Below, piece after piece: positions 7,978 to 17,370 of a stretch of DNA of 50,808 bases. This stretch comes from Psychromonas ossibalaenae ATCC BAA-1528 (lineage in GTDB: Bacteria > Pseudomonadota > Gammaproteobacteria > Enterobacterales > Psychromonadaceae): assembly GCF_000381745.1 (NCBI RefSeq), contig NZ_KB907003.1, positions 1-50,808 of the forward strand, in the 5' to 3' direction. Made by a program: the position numbers and the translations under genes. The notes beneath the pieces are model-generated. The model saw only the letters and a program-made list of their open reading frames with translations. It was not told where the DNA came from and made no database searches. Every line of letters begins with the position of its first letter. Position 1 is the stretch's first letter.

Positions 7978-9327
7978 GTGCGGCTGACTTCATTTAATTC
8001 ATTATTCATCAAAATATTTTTAGCCTTCTGGTTATTAATACTGCTCCTTACAACCGCATTAATTTTATTACCCAAGCTTGACGGACGCCAGCTGCAGCCG
8101 CTTACAAAAATTGACAGGATCATCTTAAATAAAGAAAAACATCGTATTCATCGGTATATCGAACGCCACCCGGAAGCAAGCGCTGTGCAGTTAATAAACT
8201 CAGATCCTAGAAGAAGCTCCCGAAATATTTTTTTCACAGATGCATCCGGCCGTTTGGTTAATGACCGCGCTCCAAGAAAAATACGTCAGTTCATTATTGA
8301 CAGTAATGAACCGCAAACCCCTTTAAAAAAAGTAAATAAAAGTAAAACCTATTTAGGCCCGGTACTAGTCAAATATAAACAGCAGTCTCTGTTTCTCTAT
8401 GTATCAGTTCCGAATAGAAAAAAGTCACTGGCCTTAATTGAGTGGTTAATTGACAATCCGCTGCTGCTGCTTATCACCGCCTTATCGGTCAGCACACCGT
8501 TGTGCGCATTTTTATCATGGCATTTAACCCATCCACTACGTCAGTTAAAAGAGGTTGCCAATCAAGTTGCTCAAGGGGATCTGGATACACAATTCCCTGA
8601 AATCAAAAACAGTGATGAAATTACCCAACTGGCCAGCTCCATGCAGCTGATGGTGAGTTCGTTAAAAAATATGCTTAATAACCAGCAGCGCCTGCTCAGT
8701 GACATTTCCCATGAACTACGTTCCCCGTTAACGCGCTTAGGCCTTGCCCTTGCGATCAATAAAAAACACGCAGGAGACAGTAAAGAGCTGCAGCGGATCG
8801 AGCTTGAAACACAAAGAATTGAGCTGATGATTGCAGAAATGCTCAATCTCTCCCGCATCCAGTTAACTCACGACAAGAAAGATAATATTGCATTAAATGA
8901 ATTCTTAGAAGATTTATTACTGGACGCTAAATTTGAAGCCGGTGAATACGGAAAAACCTTTACCTATCCAGAATTAGCCTCCACTGCAATCAACATTTAT
9001 CCGGAACTTGCCTACCGGGCGATAGAGAACATTATTCGTAATGCCATCAAATACGCCAGACAAACAATTTCTGTCTATATAACCGTAACTCCATCAACAA
9101 TCACTTTAACCATTAAAAATGACGGCGAATTAATTCCAGAAAGCGAACTGACTAATATTTTTCGCCCTTTTTATCGTCTCAATGAATCCAGAGACAGGGA
9201 GACGGGCGGGGTCGGTTTAGGTTTGAGTATTGCTGAAAATGCCATGCTTAAACACGGTGGTAAAATTTGGGCAGAAAATATTGATAAGCAGGTATGTATG
9301 CATTTACAATTCCCGCGTTTTTCATAA
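7978..9327 (+). CDS. cpxA: Envelope-stress sensor histidine kinase CpxA
   Basis: Inner-membrane sensor kinase for CpxR. The 449 residues have TM1 at about 12-31, a periplasmic sensor domain (32-160), TM2 at about 162-181, HAMP (about 182-235), a dimerisation domain with phospho-His245 (SDISHELRSP) and an ATPase domain with the N box (NIIRNAIKYA) and G box (GVGLGLSIA). The start is GTG, with an AGGA ribosome site 8 bp before it. trmL follows after 17 bp and may share the transcript. The periplasmic domain is somewhat short and basic, and it is the divergent part of the protein. Confidence 0.94.
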   Translation: MRLTSFNSLFIKIFLAFWLLILLLTTALILLPKLDGRQLQPLTKIDRIILNKEKHRIHRYIERHPEASAVQLINSDPRRSSRNIFFTDASGRLVNDRAPRKIRQFIIDSNEPQTPLKKVNKSKTYLGPVLVKYKQQSLFLYVSVPNRKKSLALIEWLIDNPLLLLITALSVSTPLCAFLSWHLTHPLRQLKEVANQVAQGDLDTQFPEIKNSDEITQLASSMQLMVSSLKNMLNNQQRLLSDISHELRSPLTRLGLALAINKKHAGDSKELQRIELETQRIELMIAEMLNLSRIQLTHDKKDNIALNEFLEDLLLDAKFEAGEYGKTFTYPELASTAINIYPELAYRAIENIIRNAIKYARQTISVYITVTPSTITLTIKNDGELIPESELTNIFRPFYRLNESRDRETGGVGLGLSIAENAMLKHGGKIWAENIDKQVCMHLQFPRFS

Positions 9328-9344
9328 TATAAGAAGTAAATAAA

Positions 9345-9809
9345 ATGATTGAAGTCGCTCTGTTTGAACCTGAAATTCCACCGAATACAGGTAATATTAT
9401 CCGTTTATGTGCAAATACGGGCTGTGTATTACATTTAATTGAACCGTTAGGATTTGATCTGGATGATAAAAAAGTACGCAGAGCCGGGCTTGATTATCAT
9501 GAAATGACCCATGTTTATCGCCATAAAGATTATCAGGCATTTTTAACCGCAACTGCCGGAAAAAGAATTTTTGCCTGTACCACAAAAACCACAACATTTC
9601 ACAGTAACGCAGCTTTTCAGTCTGGAGATGTTTTACTGTTCGGCCCGGAAACTCGCGGTTTACCTGCAGAGATTTTAGATGTACTGCCGCTTGAACAAAA
9701 GCTGCGTATTCCAATGAAGGCGGAAAGCCGCTCCATGAACCTGTCTAATGCAGTCTCCGTCTTTGTTTATGAAGCCTGGCGCCAGCTTGATTTTGACGGG
9801 GCCGTATAA
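9345..9809 (+). CDS. trmL: tRNA (cytidine/uridine(34)-2'-O)-methyltransferase TrmL
   Basis: SPOUT-class methyltransferase that methylates the ribose at the wobble position of leucine tRNAs. The 154 residues match the family length. The N-terminal [19 protein letters not shown] and the knot motifs [10 protein letters not shown] (about 98-107) and [19 protein letters not shown] (about 129-147) are clear. The gene starts 17 bp after cpxA. A strong stem-loop follows the stop, before the convergent GGDEF gene. Confidence 0.95.
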   Translation: MIEVALFEPEIPPNTGNIIRLCANTGCVLHLIEPLGFDLDDKKVRRAGLDYHEMTHVYRHKDYQAFLTATAGKRIFACTTKTTTFHSNAAFQSGDVLLFGPETRGLPAEILDVLPLEQKLRIPMKAESRSMNLSNAVSVFVYEAWRQLDFDGAV

Positions 9810-9819
9810 AAACGGCTCC

Positions 9820-9856
9820 TGCTGTTAAAGGGGCTTATTTCCCTTAACAGCATGTT
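9820..9856. terminator. Terminator hairpin between trmL and the GGDEF gene
   Basis: TGCTGTTAA (9820-9828) pairs perfectly with TTAACAGCA (9844-9852), and the stem is extended by GGG/CCC next to the loop. A short T-rich segment follows on the plus strand. The two flanking genes converge, so it could serve both. Confidence 0.65.
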
Positions 9857-9864
9857 TATAGAGC

Positions 9865-11283
9865 TTAAGAGGCAGATACTTGATTAGATCCGGATTTTTT
9901 TGCGCAGTACAGAGCATCATCAGCACGGTTCAGGCATTTTTCAACTGATTCATTATCATTAAACTGAACAACACCAAAGCAGGCTGTCTGTCCGCCTCCC
10001 ACTGAAAAAGCAAACCGCTTAACTGCTGCTCTTATCTCTTCAGCCTGCCTCTCCGCTTCGTTAAAGCTGGTTTCCGGGCAGACAATTAAAAACTGCCCGC
10101 CTCCCCAGCGCCCTAAGACATCACCGCTCTGCAGTCTGCTGATTAATAAACCGCTAAACTCAACTAATACCTTATCTGCCTGCAGATAACCAAAATTATC
10201 ATTAATCCGCTTAAAGTGGTCTATATCAACTAGAATCAGGCAGCATCTGGTTTTATAACGCTGACTATGGGCAATTTTCAAACGTAATAGCTTATCCAGA
10301 TAAAGACGGTTACTGCAGCCTGTCAATTTATCCGTTTGTGAAAGCTCAATTAACTGCTGGTCATGATTCTTTAATAAACTGCGGCGGTACAAAAAGAAAG
10401 CGATAATTAGAACAATCAGAAAGAGTGAGACACGCATACGTTCAGAAGAGGAACGGTCGATATATTTATACTGTACCCATTTCGATAATATCTGATGGCG
10501 TTCCTGGGTTGTTTCGCTTTTTTTTACTTTATTAATAATATTCCATAATATCGGTTTATCGCGGTTAACAAACAGAGTTAACTGCATATGGATATCAGTA
10601 ATACCAACAACACGCAGTTCATAAAGACCCAACTGCGCCATCTGATAACTAGCCTCCGCCATACTTAATAAAACCACATCATATTTATCATCTGCAACAC
10701 CCAGCAATGCTTCATTTATTGAATCGACTTTCACAAAGTCAATATCCGGATAATTTGCAATAATTTCCTGCCCGTATCCGCTTTGCCCCATCACCGCAAT
10801 ACGCAGGTCCTTGACAGCATTTAAGTCAGTAATATGGTGAATATCACCGCGGGCAATCATCACTACCGGATTTTCAATAGTACTGTAAGTCGCACGATAC
10901 TGTTTTTCGATTTGCGGGTTAGAAGTGCTGCCGGAAATAATATCAGCTTTCTGCACCTTGCCGAGTTCTATGGTATTACTCCAGCTGTTGGTATTAGTAA
11001 CTTCAAACTTTAAGCCTGATTTTTCTGAAATCAGTGTTAAAGTTTCAGCCACAATACCGACAAACTGTCCGTCTTCATCAAAACCTTCATAGGGAAACCA
11101 GGCGGGAGCACCTATCACACTGACGGTCGGGTTATCCTGTATCCAGCTCAGTTCCTGCTCACTAAAAACAAGCTCACTTTGCTCGGTGACATAACTGTCT
11201 GACTCCTGCGCATAGAGCGTTTTTTCCGATGCCGTAAGCTGCATCGAAAACGGGATCAAAAATAATAAAAAGAGTAATCGCAA
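9865..11283 (-). CDS. Periplasmic-sensing GGDEF protein with a degenerate active site
   Basis: A membrane protein of 472 residues with signal peptide or first TM (about 1-18), a solute-binding-protein type 3 sensor domain in the periplasm (about 40-270), one TM (about 285-299) and a cytoplasmic GGDEF domain (about 312-470). The signature is GGGQF (394-398) instead of GG(D/E)EF: the metal-binding acidic residue and the following Glu are both replaced. The GHxxGD motif is also altered (GYLQAD). It is therefore probably not an active diguanylate cyclase and may act as a c-di-GMP or GTP receptor or partner. The start is TTG, with AAGGA 7 bp upstream; the first ATG would delete the signal peptide. 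Confidence 0.85.
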   Translation of the reverse strand: MRLLFLLFLIPFSMQLTASEKTLYAQESDSYVTEQSELVFSEQELSWIQDNPTVSVIGAPAWFPYEGFDEDGQFVGIVAETLTLISEKSGLKFEVTNTNSWSNTIELGKVQKADIISGSTSNPQIEKQYRATYSTIENPVVMIARGDIHHITDLNAVKDLRIAVMGQSGYGQEIIANYPDIDFVKVDSINEALLGVADDKYDVVLLSMAEASYQMAQLGLYELRVVGITDIHMQLTLFVNRDKPILWNIINKVKKSETTQERHQILSKWVQYKYIDRSSSERMRVSLFLIVLIIAFFLYRRSLLKNHDQQLIELSQTDKLTGCSNRLYLDKLLRLKIAHSQRYKTRCCLILVDIDHFKRINDNFGYLQADKVLVEFSGLLISRLQSGDVLGRWGGGQFLIVCPETSFNEAERQAEEIRAAVKRFAFSVGGGQTACFGVVQFNDNESVEKCLNRADDALYCAKKSGSNQVSAS

Positions 11284-11322
11284 AAAATTTTCCTTGTCTT
11301 TAATAAATCGACTTGTTTACGG

Positions 11323-13047
11323 TTAAGGGGTCTCGGGTTGTAATAACTCCACTATTATCTGCACTGTACGATTCCCTCTGAACTCATTAATATCTAAACG
11401 GTAGGCGCAATAAACCTTTTTTACCAATGGATTAGGCCAAAAATCAAGGTCAACATTAAAAGCAATCGCATCAACCGCTTTACCGTCAATTTCAACTGTC
11501 ATTTTTAGATGCTTAGCACCGACCAGACGCTGCTGTAACAGCTTGAATGAACCGTCAAACAGCGGTGCGGGAAATCCCTGTCCCCAAGGACCGGCATCCC
11601 GCAGTTCCAGTGCCTGCTCCAGACTGAACTGACTTGAATTTAGCTGTCCGTCCGACAAAATAACATTGTTTAATAACTCCGAATCAACCTGTTCATTTAA
11701 AACTTCATTTAAGGTTTTCTCAAACAGTTTAAAATCCAGCTCCTTCAGAGAAAGACCAGCAGCCATTGCGTGCCCGCCGAATTTTAAAATCACATTGGGA
11801 ATTTTTTTATCAACCAGATCCAGCATATCGCGAATATGCACACCGGGTATGGAACGGGCAGAGGCTTTTATCTGACCGTTACCCGCTTTAGCAAACGCGA
11901 AAGTGGGCCGGTAATAACGTTCTTTAATTCGCGAAGCAACCAGGCCGATCACACCTTGATGCCAGTCAGCTTCAAACAGGCAGATAGCATGGGGAATATT
12001 ATTTTCATCGACGGTCAAGCCGGCCAGGGTTTTTAACGCTTCATCCTGCATGCCCTGCTCAATTTCACGGCGGGACTGGTTTAACGCATCAAGTTCGTTA
12101 GCAATGATGTTCGCTCGTTCCGGGTTTTCACAGAGAAGCAGCTCAACCCCGCAGCTCATTTCATCTAAGCGCCCGGCTGCATTTAACCTGGGGCCCAGTG
12201 AAAAACCTAAGTCAGAAGCAACAAGCTGTGCCTGATTTCGTTTAGCAACACTGATTAAAGCACTAATTCCGGGGCGGCAGACACCGGCACGAATTCGGGC
12301 TAATCCCTGCTGTACTAAAGTGCGGTTATTAGAGTCCAGAGTTACCACATCAGCAACCGTTCCTAAAGCGACAATATCTAATAAAGATGCCAGGTTCGGT
12401 GCTTTAATATTTTCAAAATACCCCTTATTGTTCATAAATGAACGCAGTGCCAGCATAATATAAAAGGCCACGCCGACCCCCGCTAGATTTTTACTGGGGA
12501 AATCACAACCGCATTGGTTCGGGTTAACAATGGCGTCGGCAGCGGGTATCTCTTCACCAGGAAGATGATGATCTGTTACTAAGACCTGCAGGCCTTTATC
12601 TTTTGCATGTTTAACACCGGGAATACTAGAAATACCGTTATCAACAGTCATCAGCACCTGCGCGCCTTTTTCTATTGCCAGGTCAACTATTTCAGGGCTT
12701 AAGCCGTAACCGTAATCAAAGCGGTTGGGGATAAGGTAATCAATATTACTAAAACCTAGTGCGCGTAGTGCTAAAATACTCAATGCTGTGCTCGTCGCAC
12801 CATCGGCATCAAAGTCTCCGACAACAATTATTTTCTGTGATGATAATAATGCCTGATAGAGCAGTTCACAGGCTTCATTTATCCCTTTTAACTGACTGGC
12901 GGCTAATAAGTTTCTGGTGCTGTTGTCCAGTTCGAGCGCACTATTGATGCCGCGATTGGCATAAAGCTGTTTTAACAGCGCTGAGCAGGAAAGATTAAGG
13001 AAACCACAATCAACTGGGATTCTAGTTTTTACTTGAATTGGGGTCAT
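11323..13047 (-). CDS. recJ: Single-stranded-DNA-specific exonuclease RecJ
   Basis: 5'-3' exonuclease on single-stranded DNA that works in RecF-pathway repair and mismatch repair. It has the DHH-family motifs: VVGDFDADGATS (motif I), MTVDNGISS, VLVTDHHLPG (motif III DHH) and the C-terminal DHHA1 GGHAMAAGL, then an OB-like C-terminal domain. Length is 574 residues from the start chosen here, close to E. coli RecJ (577). The start is uncertain: ATG codons at 13047 and 13059 and a TTG at 13080 are in frame, none with a well-spaced ribosome site. The ATG at 13047 best fits the family N-terminus. It lies downstream of dsbC, as in enterobacteria. Confidence 0.95.
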   Translation of the reverse strand: MTPIQVKTRIPVDCGFLNLSCSALLKQLYANRGINSALELDNSTRNLLAASQLKGINEACELLYQALLSSQKIIVVGDFDADGATSTALSILALRALGFSNIDYLIPNRFDYGYGLSPEIVDLAIEKGAQVLMTVDNGISSIPGVKHAKDKGLQVLVTDHHLPGEEIPAADAIVNPNQCGCDFPSKNLAGVGVAFYIMLALRSFMNNKGYFENIKAPNLASLLDIVALGTVADVVTLDSNNRTLVQQGLARIRAGVCRPGISALISVAKRNQAQLVASDLGFSLGPRLNAAGRLDEMSCGVELLLCENPERANIIANELDALNQSRREIEQGMQDEALKTLAGLTVDENNIPHAICLFEADWHQGVIGLVASRIKERYYRPTFAFAKAGNGQIKASARSIPGVHIRDMLDLVDKKIPNVILKFGGHAMAAGLSLKELDFKLFEKTLNEVLNEQVDSELLNNVILSDGQLNSSQFSLEQALELRDAGPWGQGFPAPLFDGSFKLLQQRLVGAKHLKMTVEIDGKAVDAIAFNVDLDFWPNPLVKKVYCAYRLDINEFRGNRTVQIIVELLQPETP

Positions 13048-13154
13048 AAATAAAACCATTGCTCCGGTTAAACTATGCAATTGGTTTAAACTGCACGCTA
13101 ATAAAATACCGTGCAGTTTATTCTGATTATCAGGAGATAAAAAGTACTATGAAT

Positions 13155-13910
13155 TTATTTTTGCTCTAACGCCTGAATTAATCTATTTGCCGGTAAATAC
13201 CCTGGCTTAAGCGAACCGTCTTCTAAAATAATTGCCGGAGTGCCCTTCACGCCGAAAAACAGACCTAACTCATATTGTTCTTTTACTGTATTTTTACAGG
13301 TTTTATATTCCGGCTGCTTGCCGCCTTTAGCAAGGTTCATGGCTGTCGTAGGATCATCTGCACACCAGATTGAAACCATTGTATTGTACGTAGCAGTATT
13401 AATGCCGCCCCGCGGGAAAGCTAAATAACGAACAGTAATGCCTAATTTATTATAATCTTCAATTTCTGCATGCAGCTTGCGGCAGTAACCACAACTTGTA
13501 TCAGTGAAGACAGTAATAACATGTTTTTCATTTTCTGCTTTATAAACAATCATGTCTTTCTCAAAAGCCTGCAGCTTATTGAGATTAGCTGATATTTTAT
13601 CTTTGCTCAGTTTAGCGCGTTTCTGCTCTGTCAGGTTATGCATCTGATTATCTAAATCATAAATATTGCCATGCACCAGGTATTGAGTATCCTCACTAAC
13701 ATAATAAATATCTCCACCTGCAGTCACTTCATATAAACCGTCAACCGTTGACTTGCTGATTGAATCAGCCGGGATATTTAAGATCTGCATTTTTGCTGCG
13801 ATCTTTTCTGAGATCTCTTTCGAAACTGGTTCAGCGGCAGATGTGAAAGAAGAAAAACTGGTTAAAACAAATAAACAGGCGACACCTGTTTTAGAAAAAA
13901 TAGTCCGCAT
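13155..13910 (-). CDS. dsbC: Thiol:disulfide interchange protein DsbC
   Basis: Periplasmic disulfide isomerase, a V-shaped dimer kept reduced by DsbD. The 251 residues have a signal peptide (about 1-25), an N-terminal dimerisation domain (about 27-90) and a thioredoxin-fold domain with the active-site CGYC at 140-143 and a cis-proline loop (GTPAII). Two more cysteines (in IWCADD and YKTCKN) fit the structural disulfide known in DsbC. It sits between xerD and recJ on the same strand, the order conserved in gammaproteobacteria. Confidence 0.96.
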   Translation of the reverse strand: MRTIFSKTGVACLFVLTSFSSFTSAAEPVSKEISEKIAAKMQILNIPADSISKSTVDGLYEVTAGGDIYYVSEDTQYLVHGNIYDLDNQMHNLTEQKRAKLSKDKISANLNKLQAFEKDMIVYKAENEKHVITVFTDTSCGYCRKLHAEIEDYNKLGITVRYLAFPRGGINTATYNTMVSIWCADDPTTAMNLAKGGKQPEYKTCKNTVKEQYELGLFFGVKGTPAIILEDGSLKPGYLPANRLIQALEQK

Positions 13911-14017
13911 AAAAACCTCAAGTTGATCATAAAATCAGGAAAAAATATTAACATTCATAATTATGCCTAGAACGAACTTAATTGTGAATGTTTAAATTTT
14001 GTAACAACTATTTAATG

Positions 14018-14914
14018 CTATGCTCTTGGATGATGATCCTGATGTAAATCCTTTAACCTGTCCTGCGCAATATGAGTGTATATCTGTGTTGTAGACAAAT
14101 CACTATGGCCTAATAACATCTGCACTACCCGTAAGTCCGCACCATAATTTAACAAATGAGTGGCAAAAGCATGACGTAATACATGGGGGGATAATGCCTC
14201 TTTATCTATCCCGCATACCTGAGCATAAAATTTAATGCGATGCCAGAAGGTCTGCCTTACCATTATTTTCGCTCGTCGGCTGGGAAATAAAATATCACTG
14301 CTTTGCCCTTTTAACAGCTCTGCCCGCGCCTCTTCAAGGTAGCGTTCGACCCAGTAAACCGCCTCTTCACCTAAAGGAACCAGCCGTGTTTTATTACCTT
14401 TACCTGTAATACGCACCACCCCCTGCTGCAGGTTGATCTCCTCCATGGTTAAACCAACCAGTTCAGTAACACGCAGCCCCGTTGCATATAAAAGCTCTAA
14501 CATGGCTTTATCGCGAAACTGCACCACATCGCTAAGTTCCGGAGCAGATAACAAACCGTCAACTTCAGACTCAGATAAAGACTTAGGCAGGGGTTTTATG
14601 GTTTTAGGGCTTTGCAGTTTTGCGCTGGGGTCATCTTCCCGGATTTTCTCCCTGCATAAATACTGATAAAAACGGCGTAAAGCACTCATTAAACGGGCAG
14701 TTGAACTATTTTTGTATTCTTTGTCGCAGTTTAATCTAAAACTGAAATAATCACTTAAATCCGAAAAATCGGCATTAGTTAATGTCCGGCTGTTATTATG
14801 CAGAAAATCTTCAACCAGACGCAGATCATGACGATAGGAATCCAGTGTGTTTTTTGACAACCCTCGTTCCAGCCATAATGAATCTAAAAATTGGTCAATA
14901 GTTAATTCTTCCAT
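14018..14914 (-). CDS. xerD: Tyrosine recombinase XerD
   Basis: Works with XerC at the dif site to resolve chromosome dimers at division. The 298 residues equal the E. coli XerD length. The N-terminal SAM-like core-binding domain covers about 1-87. The catalytic residues are Arg148 (TGLRVTEL), Lys172, His244 and Arg247 (HVLRHAFATH), His270 (LLGHSDLSTTQ) and nucleophile Tyr279. The ATG has an AGGGGAG ribosome site. It is divergent from fldB over only 36 bp and heads the xerD-dsbC-recJ series, which marks it as the housekeeping enzyme, not a mobile-element integrase. Confidence 0.96.
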   Translation of the reverse strand: MEELTIDQFLDSLWLERGLSKNTLDSYRHDLRLVEDFLHNNSRTLTNADFSDLSDYFSFRLNCDKEYKNSSTARLMSALRRFYQYLCREKIREDDPSAKLQSPKTIKPLPKSLSESEVDGLLSAPELSDVVQFRDKAMLELLYATGLRVTELVGLTMEEINLQQGVVRITGKGNKTRLVPLGEEAVYWVERYLEEARAELLKGQSSDILFPSRRAKIMVRQTFWHRIKFYAQVCGIDKEALSPHVLRHAFATHLLNYGADLRVVQMLLGHSDLSTTQIYTHIAQDRLKDLHQDHHPRA

Positions 14915-14950
14915 TAAACTCTCCCCTTCTTTACTGCTAAGGTTTTAATT

Positions 14951-15469
14951 ATGAAAATTGGTTTATTTTACGGTTCCAGCACTTGTTATACAGAAATCGC
15001 AGCTGAAAAAATTCAAGCCTGCATAGGTGCAGACCTAGTGGATGTATTTAACATAAAAACCGAGCCGCTTAGCAAGATAAATAACTATGACATCCTTATT
15101 CTCGGTATTTCTACCTGGGATTACGGCGAATTACAGGAAGACTGGGGAGCAATCTGGAATGAACTTGAGTCAGTTAATGTGTCCGGCAAGATAATCGCAC
15201 TATACGGCTTGGGTGATCAGGAAGGTTATGGAGAATGGTTTATTGATGCTGTTGGTATGCTCCATGAACAGTTATCTCCGCAGGAACCGAAGTTTGTCGG
15301 TTACTGGCCGACAGAGGGATATCGGTTCAGTGCATCTAAAGCATTAACAGCAGACAGCAGACAGTTTATGGGACTGGCACTTGATGAAGACTCTCAGTAT
15401 GAGCTTAGTGATGAGCGTATCGAGCAGTGGTGCTTACAGATTTTACAAGAAATCGAGTTATTACTGTAA
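14951..15469 (+). CDS. fldB: Flavodoxin FldB
   Basis: Small cytoplasmic FMN electron carrier. The 172 residues have the phosphate-binding loop [16 protein letters not shown] near the N-terminus and FMN-flanking loops [13 protein letters not shown] and [17 protein letters not shown], in the order of long-chain flavodoxins. Divergent placement next to xerD is the conserved context of fldB rather than fldA. A 12-bp inverted repeat lies about 50 bp beyond the stop. Confidence 0.93.
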   Translation: MKIGLFYGSSTCYTEIAAEKIQACIGADLVDVFNIKTEPLSKINNYDILILGISTWDYGELQEDWGAIWNELESVNVSGKIIALYGLGDQEGYGEWFIDAVGMLHEQLSPQEPKFVGYWPTEGYRFSASKALTADSRQFMGLALDEDSQYELSDERIEQWCLQILQEIELLL

Positions 15470-15521
15470 ATCTGCTTATCTAATAATAAACAGCAGCAAG
15501 ACACAACCGCTTAAATTTTGA

Positions 15522-15550
15522 CTTTGTTGATCGAAATACGATCAACAAAG
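15522..15550. repeat. 12-bp perfect inverted repeat downstream of fldB
   Basis: CTTTGTTGATCG (15522-15533), a 5-base gap, then CGATCAACAAAG (15539-15550). A T-run (AATTTTTT) appears about 14 bases later, too far for a standard intrinsic terminator. It could be the fldB 3' hairpin or an operator for the next gene. Confidence 0.8.
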
Positions 15551-15632
15551 CTGCTAAAAGCCAATTTTTTACATCGAAGATCACATTTCCAGCATTACTT
15601 TTTAGTTATTTAATTTCAGCATCGTTACTATC

Positions 15633-15646
15633 CTGATCCAGATCAA
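15633..15646. promoter_or_regulatory. FNR-like site upstream of the transporter gene
   Basis: CTGAT-CCAG-ATCAA matches nine of ten bases of the FNR consensus TTGAT-N4-ATCAA. Its centre is about 157 bp upstream of the transporter start. No strong -10 lies at exactly class II distance (TAAGCT is nearest), so whether it activates or represses is open. Confidence 0.55.
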
Positions 15647-15796
15647 CCTGATTTAAAACGTATTCGTTAAGCTACGCGACCAATAAAATTGGAAATAGCT
15701 GGTCGTTTTATATATTAGCGCCTCATTTACCAGTTAAGCCCTATTACCTAATTCTTTTAAAATTAAAACACTCTAACCGTAAGGGAGTACCCGATT

Positions 15797-17293
15797 ATGT
15801 CGGATGAAAAACAAACTAAGAGTTATAGCGAACTGCATAAGCCGTCAAGTGAATTTGCAACTCGTTCTGACTACTTAGATCACGAACTACAAATAATGAA
15901 GCCGCGCCGCTTTGGTTTAAACCTGCCTGGTCGTGACTTCCGCTTTGAGTGGGAAGATCTTGTTCCAGCAATCGCCGGTACCATTGGTATTATTGCAATG
16001 TACTCTGCGGTAATGATGTCCTGGGCTGACGGTCTAACTGAAGCCTGGCCGCATATCACCCTTGGTAAAGAGTTTGCCATCGAAGTTGCTCGTGTAGAGA
16101 TGCTTATTCCTGCATTACTTTTCTGTATTATCGCATCAGGTTTTCTTAATCCGCGCGCTAACTTAGCGGGTAACCACGGCCCAATGATCCCGTTAATCGG
16201 TGCAATTGCACTGGCGGGTGCCCATCCCCTTGCTCTGGCATTGTTATTAGGTGTATTTGGTCTGTTACTTAGTTACTTTAAAGGTGGTTCAAAACTGGTT
16301 AACTTAACCAGTGAAGGGGTTGCCGGCGGTTTATTGGTCTTCTTAGGTTTCACCGGTGCATTTAGCCAGATTGGTCAAATTCAAAGCTGGGCTAAAGGCA
16401 TCGATATGGGGCATGTTGGTTTAATCGTACTTGCTGTTAATGTTATCCTTTATGCATTCCTTGCTAAAATCAACAAGCGCTGGTTAGCAATCCCTGCATG
16501 TGCAATCACAGGTTTAGTGCTGGCATTAGCATTAGGTGCAGGCTTTGACCTTCAGTTCAATACTGAAATGGGTCTTCCTAACCTTAACCCAGTTTACTGG
16601 TGGGGCAGCACAACAGAAGGCTGGATGTTAGGTCTGCCTAACCTTGAGCACTTCATCGCTTCACTGCCGTTTGCAATCTTAGCTGTTGCAATGTGGTCGC
16701 CAGACTTCCTAGGTCACCGTATTTTCCAGGAATTAAACTACCCGAGAAACACTGAAAAAGTGTTGATGGATGTTGATGACACAATGACTATGTGTTCTAT
16801 TCGTCAAATGGTAGGTACAGCAGTGGGTGGTGGTAACATTACGTCATCTTGGGGTACTTACATGATTCCGGCGGCAATCGCTAAACGCCCTATTCCAGGC
16901 GGTGCAATCCTGCTTGGTTCTCTATGTATCATTATTGCGATCCTTGGTTTCCCAATGGATGCGGCTGTATGGCCTCCAGTAATGCGTATTGCGCTGCTTG
17001 TTGGTGTATTCTTACCATTACTTGAAGCGGGTATGCAGATGATTAAAAATACTAAAGACTCGCAGTCTGCCGGTATCTGTATCTTCTCTGCAGCTGTACT
17101 AAACCCAGTATTAGCTTGGGCATTAACTATGTTATTAGATAATAACGGCTTAATTGGTGATAAAGAGCGTGCGACTAAACTTTCGTTCTTAGATAAAATC
17201 GTTATTCCTGGCGGCGTATTAATTATCTGTTTACTCGCGATGCTTGCAGTTGGTATGTTTGAGGGTCAATACGGTCTTCCAGCCCTTCTTTAA
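15797..17293 (+). CDS. Uncharacterised polytopic membrane transporter (DUF3360-like)
   Basis: A protein of 498 residues with a soluble N-terminus (about 1-50) followed by about 12 hydrophobic segments, ending near the C-terminus. I believe it belongs to the DUF3360 family of gammaproteobacteria, recalled from sequence character and not verified. Segments such as NHGPMIPLIGAIALAGAHPLA and a glycine-rich GTAVGGGNITSSWGTYMIPAAI resemble anion or nucleobase permeases of the SulP/NCS2 fold, but no substrate can be assigned. It is monocistronic: a strong AAGGGAG ribosome site and its own terminator bracket it. An FNR-like site upstream suggests regulation by oxygen. Confidence 0.7.
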   Translation: MSDEKQTKSYSELHKPSSEFATRSDYLDHELQIMKPRRFGLNLPGRDFRFEWEDLVPAIAGTIGIIAMYSAVMMSWADGLTEAWPHITLGKEFAIEVARVEMLIPALLFCIIASGFLNPRANLAGNHGPMIPLIGAIALAGAHPLALALLLGVFGLLLSYFKGGSKLVNLTSEGVAGGLLVFLGFTGAFSQIGQIQSWAKGIDMGHVGLIVLAVNVILYAFLAKINKRWLAIPACAITGLVLALALGAGFDLQFNTEMGLPNLNPVYWWGSTTEGWMLGLPNLEHFIASLPFAILAVAMWSPDFLGHRIFQELNYPRNTEKVLMDVDDTMTMCSIRQMVGTAVGGGNITSSWGTYMIPAAIAKRPIPGGAILLGSLCIIIAILGFPMDAAVWPPVMRIALLVGVFLPLLEAGMQMIKNTKDSQSAGICIFSAAVLNPVLAWALTMLLDNNGLIGDKERATKLSFLDKIVIPGGVLIICLLAMLAVGMFEGQYGLPALL

Positions 17294-17313
17294 TAGTTTG
17301 CGGTGAATATTAG

Positions 17314-17346
17314 AAAGGCGCCTGTCAAACAGGCGCCTTTTTTTTA
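17314..17346 (+). terminator. Intrinsic terminator of the transporter gene
   Basis: AAAGGCGCCTG (17314-17324), a 5-base loop, CAGGCGCCTTT (17330-17340), then a T-run. It begins 20 bp after the stop codon. Confidence 0.93.
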
Positions 17347-17370
17347 GCTTTTTTACTGACAAAAAATAAA

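Larger units (their letters stand above)
15470..15796. other. Intergenic region upstream of the transporter gene
   Basis: No credible gene. It contains a 12-bp perfect inverted repeat (15522-15550) and an FNR-like site (15633-15646). The region ends with the strong ribosome site AAGGGAG. It is the presumed promoter region of the membrane transporter gene at 15797. Confidence 0.6.

Noticed and set aside
14018-14914. Integrase of a mobile element
   Set aside because: The tyrosine recombinase has the XerD length and the conserved fldB/xerD-dsbC-recJ neighbourhood, and no element ends or attachment sites are seen.
15522-15550. Inverted repeat as an FNR site
   Set aside because: It contains TTGAT and ATCAA but the spacer is 9 bp, not 4.
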